Assembly: GCF_004804275.1 (NCBI RefSeq)
Contig: NZ_STGI01000006.1
Coordinates: 1 to 64,000 of the forward strand
DNA from: Herbaspirillum sp. ST 5-3
GTDB lineage: Bacteria > Pseudomonadota > Gammaproteobacteria > Burkholderiales > Burkholderiaceae_D
DNA length: 64,000 nt
Reading direction: 5' to 3'
Position 1 is the first letter of the stretch, and the number at the start of each line of letters is the position of its first letter. Below the pieces are notes generated by a model. It was not told the DNA's origin. It saw only the letters and a program-made list of their open reading frames with translations, and made no database searches. The translations under genes were made by a program, and so were the position numbers. Shown piece after piece: positions 17,192-28,357 of this stretch.

Positions 17192-18481
17192 ATGCAGCTC
17201 CTAACCGTCGGCCTCAACCACACCACCGCGCCGGTTGCGTTGCGCGAAAAAGTGGCCTTCCCTGCTGACCAGATCGGTCAAGCAGTCGCGGCGGCACGTA
17301 CCTGGTTTGCCCGCAGCGCAACTGCGGGATCGGCCGATGAAGCAGCAATCCTCTCCACCTGCAATCGCACCGAACTGTACGCCGCCAGCCATGTTCCAGG
17401 CGGCGTCGAGGCAGCGATCGACACCACCGCGCATTTCCTCGCCGAGTATCACAAGCTGCCTTACTCCGAGCTGCGCCCGTACCTCTATACGCTGCCGCAG
17501 GATAATGCGGTGCGCCATGCATTCCGCGTCGCTTCCGGACTTGACTCAATGGTTCTCGGCGAGGCACAGATCCTCGGCCAGATGAAAGACGCGGTCCGCC
17601 GCGCGGAAGCTGCCGGCGGACTCGGCACCTACCTGCACCAGATGTTCCAGCGCACTTTTGCGGTCGCGAAAGAAGTGCGTACCACCACCGAAATCGGCGC
17701 GCACAGCGTGTCGATGGCCGCGGCAGCCGTGCGATTGTCGCAGCGCATTTTCGACAAAATCTCCGAACAGAACGTACTGTTCATTGGCGCCGGCGAAATG
17801 ATCGAGCTGTGCGTGACGCACTTCGCCGCGCAGAATCCGAAAACCCTGACCATCGCCAACCGCACACTGGAACGCGGCGAATCGCTGGCCCACCGCTTCA
17901 ACGGACATGCGATTCGCCTGGCCGATCTGCCGCAGCAACTGGGGCAATTTGACATCGTCGTTTCCAGCACCGGATCCTCGCTGCCAATCATCGGACTGGG
18001 TATGGTCGAGCGTGCGATCAAGGCACGTCGTCACAAGCCGATGTTCATGGTCGACCTGGCGGTACCGCGCGATATTGAAACGGAAGTGGGACGTCTCGAC
18101 GACGTATTTCTTTACACGGTCGACGACCTTGGCAGCGCAGTCCAAGCCGGCATTGAAAATCGCCAGGCCGCCGTCGCGCAGGCAGAGGCAATCATCGAGA
18201 ACCGTGTGCAATCCTTCATGCACTGGGTCGATACCCGCGCCGTCGTGCCGCTGATCCGCGACTTGCACGAGACCAGCGAAACCATGCGCCTGGCCGAACT
18301 GGATCGCGCGAAGAAGCTGCTCGCCAAAGGCGAAGACATCGATGCGGTTCTCGAAGCGCTGTCCAAAGGACTGACCGCGAAATTCCTGCACGGCCCACAA
18401 CAGGCTTTGCACAATGCACAAGGCGACGAACGCGCGCGCCTCGCAGCGTTGCTGCCACAATTGTTCCGCACCAAGCGCTAG
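17192..18481 (+). CDS. hemA: Glutamyl-tRNA reductase
   Basis: A 429-residue enzyme that reduces Glu-tRNA(Glu) to glutamate-1-semialdehyde with NADPH, the first step of C5 tetrapyrrole synthesis. It has N-terminal [14 protein letters not shown], the catalytic cysteine C57 in [23 protein letters not shown] for tRNA/substrate contact, and a NADPH domain with [12 protein letters not shown]-terminal helical dimerisation tail completes the family length. It begins hemA-prfA-dsbB-prmC, all on the plus strand. Confidence 0.97.
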   Translation: MQLLTVGLNHTTAPVALREKVAFPADQIGQAVAAARTWFARSATAGSADEAAILSTCNRTELYAASHVPGGVEAAIDTTAHFLAEYHKLPYSELRPYLYTLPQDNAVRHAFRVASGLDSMVLGEAQILGQMKDAVRRAEAAGGLGTYLHQMFQRTFAVAKEVRTTTEIGAHSVSMAAAAVRLSQRIFDKISEQNVLFIGAGEMIELCVTHFAAQNPKTLTIANRTLERGESLAHRFNGHAIRLADLPQQLGQFDIVVSSTGSSLPIIGLGMVERAIKARRHKPMFMVDLAVPRDIETEVGRLDDVFLYTVDDLGSAVQAGIENRQAAVAQAEAIIENRVQSFMHWVDTRAVVPLIRDLHETSETMRLAELDRAKKLLAKGEDIDAVLEALSKGLTAKFLHGPQQALHNAQGDERARLAALLPQLFRTKR

Positions 18482-18582
18482 CTGCTCCTCCTGCGACCTT
18501 GTCGGTCACACACGGCAGGGCTCCGCATTCGCCGTTCCACGGCATCTCTTCGCGCCCCACCATTCGAAAGTGACGATACCCA

Positions 18583-19665
<1,083 letters not shown>

Positions 19666-19760
19666 TCTTCTGCGCAAAGCTTGATCCGGAATGGTTGCGC
19701 TCAGGGAACCATTTCGCGCAGTATTACTCTTATGACATTACCCACTGACAAGACCTACTG

Positions 19761-20237
19761 ATGAAAACCTCCAAACCTGTGCTGGTGGCTGTCGGCGTCC
19801 TTGCCTTCTCGCTGATCGGGTTCGCACTCTACCTGCAACATGTCAAGTTCGAACTGCCCTGCCCCCTGTGTGTAATGCAGCGCTATGCGTTTGCCACGGT
19901 AGGTCTAATCTGCCTGATATTTGCAGCCTTGCCCCGCAGCGTGACGAAGATTGGCGCGAGCCTGGGAGCGTTGGCTGCCCTGACTGGCGCGGGTATCGCG
20001 AGCTGGCACCTGTGGGTGAAAGCGCATCCGGCGATTTCCTGCGGCATCGATCCCCTGGAGACCTCGCTCAACAAAATCGTCACCGCCGAATTGATGCCCT
20101 ACGTGTTCAAGGCCGACGGCCTGTGCTCGACTGAATATGAGCCCATTCTCGGGCTGTCCACGCCGCAGTGGTCGCTCATCTGGTTCTCGATCTTTGCGAT
20201 TCTGCTGATCTGGGCCGCGCTGCGCCAAAGCCGCTAA
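19761..20237 (+). CDS. dsbB: Disulfide bond formation protein B
   Basis: A 158-residue inner-membrane protein with four hydrophobic helices that reoxidises DsbA and passes electrons to quinone. Cysteine pairs are C34/C37 in LPCPLCVMQR and C94/C122 in the second periplasmic loop. The conserved Arg after the first pair (R41) contacts quinone in the family. It is inserted between prfA and prmC, which are adjacent in many proteobacteria. Confidence 0.94.
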   Translation: MKTSKPVLVAVGVLAFSLIGFALYLQHVKFELPCPLCVMQRYAFATVGLICLIFAALPRSVTKIGASLGALAALTGAGIASWHLWVKAHPAISCGIDPLETSLNKIVTAELMPYVFKADGLCSTEYEPILGLSTPQWSLIWFSIFAILLIWAALRQSR

Positions 20238-20266
20238 CAGAGTCGCGAACGCGCCTCGGAAAGCCT

Positions 20267-21094
20267 ATGCAACAGTATTCGATTGCTAGCGGCGCCACAC
20301 TTGCTGCTGTGCTGAACAATCCTCCGATTGACGCATTCGAAGCACGCATTCTTCTGTCCCATGCCCTGCAGTTGTCGCGCGTGCAGCTCATCACGCAGTC
20401 CGAGCGATGCCTGACCGCCGACGAGGCGAATGCCGTGTCCGCGCTGTTCCAGCGTCGCCTTGACGGCGAGCCGATCGCGTATATTCTGGGCGAACGCGAA
20501 TTCTTCGGATTGTCTTTCCATACCACGCCTGCCGTACTGATCCCTCGTCCGGAGACAGAGTTGCTGGTCGAATTGGCACTCGACCGTCTTCCGCACGGCG
20601 GGCACGTCCTCGACATGGGCACGGGCTCCGGTGCGATTGCCGTTGCCATTGCCCACTCCCGGCCGGATGTGTCGGTGACGGCACTGGATGTCAGCGAGGC
20701 CGCATTGGACCTTGCCCGTCGCAATGCCGCCCGCCATGGCGCTCACGTGTCGTTCCTGCGCAGTAACTGGTTCGACGCGATCAACGCCGCGCAGTTCGAC
20801 CTCATCGTATCCAATCCGCCGTACATCGTGAAGAACGATCCCCATCTGACGCAGGGCGATCTCCGCTTCGAACCGATCGACGCGCTGACCGACCATGCCG
20901 ATGGCCTTTCGGCGCTTCGCACCATTGTCAGCGGCGCACCGGAGCACCTGAATTCCGGTGGCTGGCTGCTGATGGAGCACGGCTATGATCAGGCGCCAGC
21001 CGTCAGGGAATTGCTCGTCAAGCATGGGTTTCTCAACGTGCAAAGCTGGAAAGACCTGGCCGGCATTGAACGCGCCAGCGGCGGCTGCCGCTAA
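20267..21094 (+). CDS. prmC: Release-factor glutamine N5-methyltransferase
   Basis: A 275-residue S-adenosylmethionine-dependent enzyme that methylates the GGQ glutamine of RF1 and RF2. The SAM-binding segment is VLDMGTGSGAIAVAIA (115-130), the catalytic NPPY is at 183-186, and LIPRPETELLVE (91-102) is the family linker. ATG at 20267 with CGGAAAG upstream is chosen over an earlier start inside dsbB. Confidence 0.95.
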   Translation: MQQYSIASGATLAAVLNNPPIDAFEARILLSHALQLSRVQLITQSERCLTADEANAVSALFQRRLDGEPIAYILGEREFFGLSFHTTPAVLIPRPETELLVELALDRLPHGGHVLDMGTGSGAIAVAIAHSRPDVSVTALDVSEAALDLARRNAARHGAHVSFLRSNWFDAINAAQFDLIVSNPPYIVKNDPHLTQGDLRFEPIDALTDHADGLSALRTIVSGAPEHLNSGGWLLMEHGYDQAPAVRELLVKHGFLNVQSWKDLAGIERASGGCR

Positions 21095-21189
21095 CCGCAG
21101 TCGCGCCGATGTTTTTATCCGTGTCAAGACTGACGATTCCGCATAATTTGCGTATCATCTGCCGCTGGTTTTCATCATTCTGATTTCAC

Positions 21190-23532
21190 ATGCTGCCATC
21201 GATCGAACAACGCCTCGCCGTAGAACTCGCCGCCAAACCGGTGCAAGTCGCCGCCGCCATCGCCCTGCTGGACGAAGGCGCGACCGTCCCCTTCATCGCA
21301 CGCTACCGCAAGGAAGCGACCGGCGGACTGGACGACACGCAATTGCGTCTGCTGGAGGAACGGCTGCGCTACCTGCGCGAACTGGAAGATCGCCGTGCGG
21401 CGATCATCGCGTCGATTGAAGAGCAAGGCAAGATGACGCCGGAACTGCTCGACGCCATCGTTCATGCGGAAGACAAGACCCGGCTGGAAGACTTGTATCT
21501 GCCCTACAAGCCGAAACGTCGCACCAAGGCACAGATCGCGGCCGAGGCAGGCCTGACCGAACTTGCCGATGCATTGCTTGCCAATCCCTCCTTGAATCCG
21601 GAAGAGGAAGCGGCCAAATATCTGAAACCCGCATTCAGCACGGAGAACGGCGACAACCCCGGCGTTGCCGACACCAAGGCTGCCCTGGACGGTGCGCGCC
21701 AGATCCTGATGGAACGTTTTGCCGAAGACGCCACGCTGCTGCAGACGCTACGCGAATATATCACCGAGCACGGCGTGGTTGAATCGAAGGTCGTGGAAGG
21801 CAAGGAAGACGCAGGCACGAAGTTTGCCGACTACTTCGATTATTCCGAGACGATCGGCACAATTCCCTCGCATCGTGCGCTGGCGCTGTTCCGCGGCCGC
21901 CGCGAGGAAGTCCTCAACGTATCGCTGCGCCTCGACACCGAAGAGGAAAAGCCGAAATGGGACGCACCGCACAACCCATGCGAAGGCCGGATCGCTGCAC
22001 GTTTCGGCATCAGCAACCAGGGTCGTCCCGCGGACAAATGGTTGTCCGACACGGTCCGCTGGACCTGGCGCGTGAAGGTGTTCATGCACCTCGAAACGGA
22101 GCTGATGACCAGTCTGCGTGAACGCGCCGAAATCGAAGCGATCAACGTATTCGCCCGCAATCTGAAAGACCTGCTGCTGGCCGCCCCGGCCGGCCCGCGC
22201 GCAACCATGGGACTCGATCCCGGACTGCGCACCGGTGTGAAAGTGGCGGTCGTCGATGCCACCGGCAAGGTGGTCGATACGTCCACCATCTATCCGCACC
22301 AACCGCGCAACGACTGGGAGGGATCGCTCCATACGCTGGCACTGCTCGCACGCAAGCACAATGTCGCGCTGATCTCGATCGGCAACGGCACCGCATCGCG
22401 CGAGACTGACAAGCTGGCACAGGACCTGATCAAGCAACACCCGGAGCTGAGACTCACCAAGATCGTCGTATCGGAAGCTGGTGCATCGGTGTACTCGGCC
22501 TCGGAGTTTGCATCGCGCGAGTTACCCGAACTGGATGTGTCGCTGCGCGGTGCGGTATCGATTGCACGCCGCCTGCAGGACCCGCTCGCCGAACTGGTGA
22601 AGATTGACCCCAAATCGATCGGTGTCGGCCAGTACCAGCACGATGTGAGCCAGACGCAGCTCGCCCGCTCGCTGGATGCGGTCGTCGAGGATTGCGTAAA
22701 CGCCGTTGGCGTGGATGTCAACACGGCATCTGCCCCGCTGCTGGCGCGCGTGTCCGGCCTGAACGCCAGCGTTGCGCAAAGCATCGTCAGCTATCGGGAC
22801 ATGAAAGGCATGTTTGGCTCGCGCGCCGCGTTGCGGGAAGTGCCGCGCCTCGGCGAAAAAACCTTTGAGCAGGCGGCCGGCTTCCTGCGCATCATGAATG
22901 GCGAAAACCCGCTCGATGCGTCCGCCGTCCATCCGGAATCGTACCCGGTCGTCGAAAAGATCCTGGCCGACATCAAAAAGGATGTGAAAGGCGTCATCGG
23001 CGACAGCAAATTGTTGAAGACGATCAGCCCTGCGAAATACGCGGACGAGAAGTTCGGCGTTCCGACCATTACCGACATTCTGAAGGAACTGGAAAAGCCA
23101 GGTCGCGACCCGCGCCCCGAGTTCACGACGGCAACGTTCAAGGAAGGCGTGGAGGACATCAAGGATCTGCGCCCCGACATGATTCTGGAAGGCGTGGTCA
23201 CTAACGTTGCAGCATTCGGCGCCTTTGTCGATATCGGTGTGCATCAGGATGGCCTGGTCCACATTTCCGCACTCTCGAACACCTTCGTCCGCGATCCGCA
23301 CACTGTCGTGAAAGCCGGTCAAGTGGTCAAGGTAAAAGTGCTTGAGGTGGATGAAAAGCGCAAGCGCATTGCGCTGACAATGCGTCTGTCCGACACGCCG
23401 CAACCAGCGGGATCTCGCCCGGAGCAGCGCGGCGATCGCAATGACGCGAAAAAACTGGCGCAGCATCAGCAGTCGCGCCAGCCAGCCGTTAATAGCGCGA
23501 TGGCCGCCGCCTTTGCCAAATTGAAAGCCTGA
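21190..23532 (+). CDS. tex: RNA-binding transcription accessory protein Tex
   Basis: A 780-residue Tex protein. The N-terminal Tex domain is followed by a YqgF/RNase H-like fold ([17 protein letters not shown], about 337-353), helix-hairpin-helix segments ([16 protein letters not shown] and neighbouring turns) and a C-terminal S1 RNA-binding domain (about 655-725, starting at [21 protein letters not shown]). Tex binds nucleic acid and is involved in transcription and stress physiology. A clear terminator follows 25 nt after the stop. Confidence 0.95.
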   Translation: MLPSIEQRLAVELAAKPVQVAAAIALLDEGATVPFIARYRKEATGGLDDTQLRLLEERLRYLRELEDRRAAIIASIEEQGKMTPELLDAIVHAEDKTRLEDLYLPYKPKRRTKAQIAAEAGLTELADALLANPSLNPEEEAAKYLKPAFSTENGDNPGVADTKAALDGARQILMERFAEDATLLQTLREYITEHGVVESKVVEGKEDAGTKFADYFDYSETIGTIPSHRALALFRGRREEVLNVSLRLDTEEEKPKWDAPHNPCEGRIAARFGISNQGRPADKWLSDTVRWTWRVKVFMHLETELMTSLRERAEIEAINVFARNLKDLLLAAPAGPRATMGLDPGLRTGVKVAVVDATGKVVDTSTIYPHQPRNDWEGSLHTLALLARKHNVALISIGNGTASRETDKLAQDLIKQHPELRLTKIVVSEAGASVYSASEFASRELPELDVSLRGAVSIARRLQDPLAELVKIDPKSIGVGQYQHDVSQTQLARSLDAVVEDCVNAVGVDVNTASAPLLARVSGLNASVAQSIVSYRDMKGMFGSRAALREVPRLGEKTFEQAAGFLRIMNGENPLDASAVHPESYPVVEKILADIKKDVKGVIGDSKLLKTISPAKYADEKFGVPTITDILKELEKPGRDPRPEFTTATFKEGVEDIKDLRPDMILEGVVTNVAAFGAFVDIGVHQDGLVHISALSNTFVRDPHTVVKAGQVVKVKVLEVDEKRKRIALTMRLSDTPQPAGSRPEQRGDRNDAKKLAQHQQSRQPAVNSAMAAAFAKLKA

Positions 23533-23556
23533 GCAAAGCCTAGGGTGGAAGAATTG

Positions 23557-23589
23557 GGGAATCCGCGGAAACTGTGGATTCCCTTTTTT
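23557..23589 (+). terminator. Terminator after tex
   Basis: GGGAATCC (23557-23564) pairs with GGATTCCC (23576-23583), followed by six T residues. The eight-pair stem is perfect. Confidence 0.9.
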
Positions 23590-23732
23590 AGTTTTTTGGC
23601 AACTTTCAGGCCAGTTCGACCTGATATGAGTGCGACGATAAGGATTTCCCTTCGAATTTGAAGGGCTTACCGGCGTGCATTCCGCCTTTTTCATATAATG
23701 AACGCTATTCCGAATCTTTTAGAGGTAATGCC

Positions 23733-24044
23733 ATGAGCGACATTCAAGCCTGGATCAAAGACACCGTCACCCAGCACCCGGTCGTGCTGTTCATGAAAGG
23801 CACCGCGCAATTTCCGCAATGCGGTTTTTCCGGCCGCGCCATCCAGATCCTGCAGTCCTGCGGTATCGAGAACATTGTTACCGTCAACGTGCTGGAAGAT
23901 GCAGAAGTTCGCCAAGGCATCAAGGAATACTCCAACTGGCCGACCATTCCTCAGTTGTTCGTTAAAGGCGAATTCATCGGCGGCTCGGACATCATGAGCG
24001 AGATGTTCGAATCGGGCGAGTTGCAGACCCTGCTGAAGTCCTGA
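23733..24044 (+). CDS. grxD: Monothiol glutaredoxin (Grx4 type)
   Basis: A 103-residue CGFS-type glutaredoxin that carries and delivers [2Fe-2S] clusters. The active site CGFS is at 30-33 within [10 protein letters not shown], followed by [19 protein letters not shown] with the cis-proline and glutathione-binding GGSD. AGAGG precedes the ATG at 23733, which is preferred to an upstream in-frame start. A TATAAT at 23694-23699 is a likely -10 box. Confidence 0.95.
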   Translation: MSDIQAWIKDTVTQHPVVLFMKGTAQFPQCGFSGRAIQILQSCGIENIVTVNVLEDAEVRQGIKEYSNWPTIPQLFVKGEFIGGSDIMSEMFESGELQTLLKS

Positions 24045-24081
24045 TGCGGGAACATCCGCCAGGATGCTCTTTCGTCATTCG

Positions 24082-24663
24082 ATGCCGACCAAGCGACTGA
24101 TTATTGCAATCACCGGCGCGACTGGCGCGGTGTACGGGGTGCGGCTGCTTCAGGTGTTGCGCGACACACCTGACATCGAGACGCATTTGCTGATTTCCGA
24201 TGCGGGCGTTCTGAACTTGCATCAGGAACTCGAAGTGAGTCGCAAGGAGGTGGAGTCGCTCGCCAATGTGGTCCACAATGTTCGCGATATCGGCGCATCG
24301 ATTGCCAGCGGCTCATTTCAGTCGGAAGGCATGATTATCGCTCCATGCTCGATGAAGACGCTTGCGTCGGTGGCGCACGGACTTTCCGATAATTTGATTA
24401 CCCGTGCTGCAGACGTCGTGTTGAAAGAACGCCGACGCCTGGTCTTGATGGTGCGTGAAACGCCATTCAATCTTGCGCATCTGCGCAACATGACGGCTGT
24501 CACGGAAATGGGCGGCATCGTTTTTCCTCCGCTGCCCGGTTTTTATCACCGTCCACAGACAATCGCTGAAATGGTGGACCATACGGTGGGTCGTGTATTG
24601 GACTTATTCTCGATTGCGCACTCTCTCGCGCCGCGCTGGAACGGCCTCAGGCAAGCGCATTGA
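24082..24663 (+). CDS. ubiX: Flavin prenyltransferase UbiX
   Basis: A 193-residue enzyme that makes prenylated FMN, the cofactor of the UbiD decarboxylase in ubiquinone synthesis. The N-terminal ITGATGAVYGVRLLQVL binds FMN; central IIAPCSMKTLASVAHGLSDN and RRLVLMVRETPFNLAHLRNM are family hallmarks. The start is uncertain: an ATG at 24064 is also in frame, but 24082 places the flavin motif at the usual distance. No ubiD is seen in the window. Confidence 0.93.
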   Translation: MPTKRLIIAITGATGAVYGVRLLQVLRDTPDIETHLLISDAGVLNLHQELEVSRKEVESLANVVHNVRDIGASIASGSFQSEGMIIAPCSMKTLASVAHGLSDNLITRAADVVLKERRRLVLMVRETPFNLAHLRNMTAVTEMGGIVFPPLPGFYHRPQTIAEMVDHTVGRVLDLFSIAHSLAPRWNGLRQAH

Positions 24664-24763
24664 CTATAACTGGACGGTCTCGGTAGTCCGTTTGCGCGCA
24701 ACACATCCTGAAATGGTGAATTTCGCAACGAAGCGCTCAGTGATGCCATTTCACGCTGAAAAC

Positions 24764-24799
24764 AAAAAAGCCCACGATCAACACTGATCGTGGGCTTTT
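24764..24799 (-). terminator. Bidirectional terminator between ubiX and tRNA-Thr
   Basis: GCCCACGATCA (24770-24780) pairs perfectly with TGATCGTGGGC (24784-24794) around a very short loop. A run of six A residues on the left gives a U tract for the minus-strand tRNA-Thr transcript; four T residues on the right serve ubiX less strongly. Confidence 0.9.
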
Positions 24800-24802
24800 G
24801 CT

Positions 24803-24878
<76 letters not shown>

Positions 24879-24904
24879 GAAACTTGAAAGTCCCGTATTG
24901 TACT

Positions 24905-25384
24905 TTATTTGATCCGAGTTAGTGTGGGGCGCCCGCCTTTTTTTGGAGGGTCATTGTTGTCATCCGGCTCGCTCGTCGAAGGCGCGTCGTTCGGCTCACT
25001 TTGAGTCTGTGGCACAGCGGACAACGACGGCGTCTTGGCCTCGTCGGTTACTTGCTCATCATCGGCCGATGACGCCGACACTTCAAATGCCATGCCTTGA
25101 CCATTCTCACGAGCATAAATCGCGACCACATTTTCCACCGGAATCGAAATCTCGCGCGACACCCCACCAAAGCGCGCATGAAACTGGATCAGGTCATTAT
25201 CCATCTTCAGGCCGCTGGTTGCAGTGAAGCTGATATTGAGCACGATCTCGCCGTTCTTGACGAATTCGCGCGGCACACGCGTATGGGCATCGACTGCAGC
25301 AGCAAGATACGGTGTGTAGCCGTTGTCGGTGCACCATTCGTAAATAGCGCGCAGCAAATAGGGCTTGGTAGAAATTTCAGGCAT
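24905..25384 (-). CDS. sspB: ClpXP protease specificity-enhancing factor SspB
   Basis: A 159-residue adaptor that delivers ssrA-tagged and other substrates to ClpXP. The N-terminal substrate-binding domain (about 1-105) carries STKPYLLRAIYEWCTDNGYTPYL and the family stretch FTATSGLKMDNDLIQF. A disordered acidic/proline-rich linker follows, and a short basic C-terminal tail (GGRPTLTRIK) matches the ClpX-binding tail of SspB. sspA lies directly upstream in the same orientation. Confidence 0.93.
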   Translation of the reverse strand: MPEISTKPYLLRAIYEWCTDNGYTPYLAAAVDAHTRVPREFVKNGEIVLNISFTATSGLKMDNDLIQFHARFGGVSREISIPVENVVAIYARENGQGMAFEVSASSADDEQVTDEAKTPSLSAVPQTQSEPNDAPSTSEPDDNNDPPKKGGRPTLTRIK

Positions 25385-25465
25385 GGTTTCCTGGCTAAAT
25401 CGCCTTCGTTACGGAGCATGCATTCCTTCAGGAATCGCGAATGCATGCTCGCGCAAACAACAAGC

Positions 25466-26077
25466 TTAGCGGCGCATAACCTTCTCGGACGGCGTCAGCG
25501 CTTCGATGTATGCCGGGCGCGAGAAAATGCGCTCGGCATATTTCATCAGAGGTGCCGCGGTCTTGGATAGTTCGATGCCATAGTGATCCAGACGCCAGAG
25601 CAACGGCGCGATCGCGACATCCAGCATGGAAAACTCGTCGCCAAGCATGTACTTGTTTTTCATAAACAGCGGCGCAAGCGTCGTCAGGCGATCGCGGATC
25701 TCGGCTCTTGCCTTTTCGTGCACTTTCTCCGAGCCCTTCGACTTATCGTTTTCAAGGGTATGGACATGCACGAACAACTCTTTCTCGAAGTTGAACAACA
25801 TCAGGCGAGCGCGCGCGCGCATCAGCGGGTCGGCCGGCATCAGTTGCGGATGCGGAAAACGCTCGTCGATGTACTCGTTGATAATGTTGGACTCGTAAAG
25901 AATCAAATCACGTTCAACAAGGATCGGTACCTGGCCGTAAGGATTCATTACGGAGATATCTTCCGGCTTGTTGAACAGGTCAACATCGCGAATTTCGAAG
26001 TCCATGCCCTTCTCAAACAGGACAAGACGGCAACGCTGCGAAAATGGGCAGGTAGTGCCCGAATAGAGAACCATCAT
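25466..26077 (-). CDS. sspA: Stringent starvation protein A
   Basis: A 203-residue GST-fold protein that binds RNA polymerase and affects gene expression in stationary phase. The thioredoxin-like N-terminal domain has VLYSGTTCPFSQRCRLVL and YGQVPILVERDLILYES; the helical C-terminal domain follows. AAGGAA lies 7 nt before the ATG at 26077. An upstream TTG in frame is not needed. It follows petC after two hairpins and precedes sspB. Confidence 0.92.
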   Translation of the reverse strand: MMVLYSGTTCPFSQRCRLVLFEKGMDFEIRDVDLFNKPEDISVMNPYGQVPILVERDLILYESNIINEYIDERFPHPQLMPADPLMRARARLMLFNFEKELFVHVHTLENDKSKGSEKVHEKARAEIRDRLTTLAPLFMKNKYMLGDEFSMLDVAIAPLLWRLDHYGIELSKTAAPLMKYAERIFSRPAYIEALTPSEKVMRR

Positions 26078-26095
26078 GTTGTAGTTCCTTAGAAA

Positions 26096-26126
26096 CAAAA
26101 GGGTGAGACGTCATACGGCTCACCCT
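26096..26126 (-). terminator. Hairpin with short U tract between petC and sspA
   Basis: AGGGTGAG (26100-26107) pairs with CTCACCCT (26119-26126); on the minus strand the stem is followed by TTTTG. It lies just upstream of the sspA ribosome site, so it may separate the bc1 operon from sspAB or lower read-through. Confidence 0.6.
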
Positions 26127-26135
26127 AAATCAAAC

Positions 26136-26161
26136 GCCCGCCGTCCTTCCGGATGGCGGGC
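26136..26161 (-). other. GC-rich hairpin after petC
   Basis: GCCCGCC (26136-26142) pairs with GGCGGGC (26155-26161), seven GC pairs, starting about 7 nt after the petC stop. On the minus strand the following sequence is GTTTGATTT, only weakly U-rich, so it may protect the 3' end of petABC mRNA instead of terminating. Confidence 0.5.
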
Positions 26162-26167
26162 AAAAAT

Positions 26168-26929
26168 TTACTTGATGTCTTTCCAGTAGGACGCGTTCAG
26201 ACGCCAGGACAGCACCAGGAATACGCCGAGGAACAGCAACACCACAACGCCAAGGCGTTTGCGTGTGTTTTGTGCGGGCTCGGCCATCCATTCGAGGTAA
26301 GCGACCAGGTCGGCGGTTGCGTTGTCGTATTCCAGCGGCGACAGCTTGCCCGGCTTTACCTGCTCGAAACCGACAAACTTGTGCACCATCTTGCCGGGAT
26401 CATGCGGATCCTTCTCTTCGACGAATTTGGCACTACGCACCCCTTGCAACTCCCAAAGGACATGCGGCATGCCGACGCTCGGGAACACCAGATTGTTCCA
26501 GCCGGTCGGACGTGTGTCGTCCTTGTAGAAGGTGCGCAGGTATGTGTACAGGTAATCAGCACCTGATCCAGCTTCGGATGCCTTGGCGCGGGCAATCACG
26601 GACAGGTCCGGAGGAACCGCACCGAACCACGCCTTCGCGTCGCCAGGCTGCATCGACACTTTCATCAGATCGCCCACTTTGTCCGACGCGAAAAGCAGGT
26701 TGTTCTTGATCTGTTCTTCCGTCAGGCCGATGTCCCGCAAACGGTTGTAACGCATCGCGGACGCCGCGTGGCAGTTCAAGCAGTAATTGACGAAGAGCTT
26801 GGCGCCGTTTTGCAAGGCAGCCAGGTCCTTCGTACGGCTCGGTGCCTGGTCAAGGGCGACAGTCTCGCTCGCGAGCACGACTGCCGGAACCATTGCAAGG
26901 ACCGCAATCAGTTTTTTCAGCAATTTCAT
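26168..26929 (-). CDS. petC: Cytochrome c1 (bc1 complex)
   Basis: A 253-residue haem protein of the cytochrome bc1 complex. Signal peptide of about 20 residues, haem-binding C50-x-x-C53-H54 in VNYCLNCHAAS, a methionine ligand candidate in PSVGMPHVLW, and a C-terminal anchor helix (about 230-248, LGVVVLLFLGVFLVLSW). It passes electrons from the Rieske centre to soluble cytochrome c. The ATG at 26929 is preferred to an upstream start that would disturb the signal peptide. Third gene of petABC. Confidence 0.95.
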   Translation of the reverse strand: MKLLKKLIAVLAMVPAVVLASETVALDQAPSRTKDLAALQNGAKLFVNYCLNCHAASAMRYNRLRDIGLTEEQIKNNLLFASDKVGDLMKVSMQPGDAKAWFGAVPPDLSVIARAKASEAGSGADYLYTYLRTFYKDDTRPTGWNNLVFPSVGMPHVLWELQGVRSAKFVEEKDPHDPGKMVHKFVGFEQVKPGKLSPLEYDNATADLVAYLEWMAEPAQNTRKRLGVVVLLFLGVFLVLSWRLNASYWKDIK

Positions 26930-26951
26930 GATTCTTCTATCCCTTTGCGGC

Positions 26952-28355
26952 TTAGTGCGGCTTATAGGTAACACGCTCCGGTACGGGCTTGAATTGCCCC
27001 ATCGAACTCCACCATGGCATCAACATGAAGAAGCCGAGGTAAATGAACGTGCAAATCTGCGCTACAAGAGTACGGGCCTCGGTAGGCGGCATGACGCCCA
27101 GGTAACCGAGAATCACGAATGCGATGCCAAACACGACATAAACATAACGATGCCAGCTCGGACGGTAACGGATCGATTTGACCGGCGAGTGATCGAGCCA
27201 AGGCAAGCCGCCCAGGATCATCACGGATACACCCATCAGCACCACGCCCCAGAACTTGGCGTCGAAGATGAACATGCCAACCAATGCAGCTGCACCGACG
27301 ACAATGAATCCGGTCTTGATCGAGCCGCTCAGCTTCGACTTGGTGAGGACGAGTGCAATGTATGCCACAAGGCCGACTTCCAGCGCGTACATGAACTGCG
27401 AGGTCGTTGCACGCAAGATCGAGTAGAACGGCGTGAAGTACCAGACCGGTGCAATATGCGGTGGAGTCTTCAGCGGGTCAGCCGGGATGAAGTTGTTGTA
27501 CTCGAGGAAGTAACCGCCCATTTCCGGCGCGAAGAAGATAATCGCGGTGAAAACGATCAGGAATATCGCAACCACGTACACGTCGTGCACGGAATAGTAC
27601 GGATGGAACGGGATGCCATCGAGCGGCACGCCGTTGGCGTCTGTCTTTTCCTTGATCTCGATGCCGTCCGGGTTGTTGGAGCCCACTTCGTGCAGCGCAA
27701 TGATATGCGCGACAACCAGGCCTAGCAGAACCAGCGGAATTGCAATCACGTGGAATGAGAAGAAGCGGTTCAGGGTTGCGTCAGACACAACATAGTCACC
27801 GCGAATCCACAGCGACAGATCCGGACCGATGAACGGAATCGCACCGAACAGATTCACGATCACCTGCGCGCCCCAGTAGGACATCTGCCCCCAGGGAAGC
27901 AGGTAGCCGAAGAAGGCCTCGGCCATGAGCGCCAGGAAGATGGCGACACCGAACAGCCATACCAGCTCACGCGGCTTGCGGTAGGAGCCGTACAGCAGTC
28001 CGCGAAGCATGTGCAGGTAAACGACGATGAAGAACGCCGAAGCACCGGTGGAATGCATGTAGCGGATTAACCAGCCCCAGGGCACATCGCGCATGATGTA
28101 CTCGACCGAATTGAACGCGAGGTTTGCATCGGGCTTGTAGTGCATTACGAGGAAGATGCCGGTGACGATCTGGATCACCAGTACCAGCAATGCGAGTGAA
28201 CCGAATGCGTACCAGAAGTTGAAGTTCTTCGGTGCGTAATACTCGGAGAGATGCGCCTTCCAGGTGGAAGTCAGCGGGAAGCGGGCGTCAACCCAGTTCA
28301 GCGCCTTGGCGGAGAACGGCGCATTGGCGGGGAGTTTTTTCTCTTGGAATGCCAT
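26952..28355 (-). CDS. petB: Cytochrome b (bc1 complex)
   Basis: A 467-residue polytopic protein holding both b haems and the Qo and Qi quinone sites. Haem-ligand helices include RYMHSTGASAFFIVVYLHMLRG and FFSFHVIAIPLVLLGLVVAH-type segments. The Qo-site motif, PEWY in mitochondria and alphaproteobacteria, reads PVWY here (HIAPVWYFTPFYSILR). It begins two bases after the petA stop. The single full-length protein, not split into b6/IV halves, is the proteobacterial type. Confidence 0.96.
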   Translation of the reverse strand: MAFQEKKLPANAPFSAKALNWVDARFPLTSTWKAHLSEYYAPKNFNFWYAFGSLALLVLVIQIVTGIFLVMHYKPDANLAFNSVEYIMRDVPWGWLIRYMHSTGASAFFIVVYLHMLRGLLYGSYRKPRELVWLFGVAIFLALMAEAFFGYLLPWGQMSYWGAQVIVNLFGAIPFIGPDLSLWIRGDYVVSDATLNRFFSFHVIAIPLVLLGLVVAHIIALHEVGSNNPDGIEIKEKTDANGVPLDGIPFHPYYSVHDVYVVAIFLIVFTAIIFFAPEMGGYFLEYNNFIPADPLKTPPHIAPVWYFTPFYSILRATTSQFMYALEVGLVAYIALVLTKSKLSGSIKTGFIVVGAAALVGMFIFDAKFWGVVLMGVSVMILGGLPWLDHSPVKSIRYRPSWHRYVYVVFGIAFVILGYLGVMPPTEARTLVAQICTFIYLGFFMLMPWWSSMGQFKPVPERVTYKPH

Positions 28356-28357
28356 GA

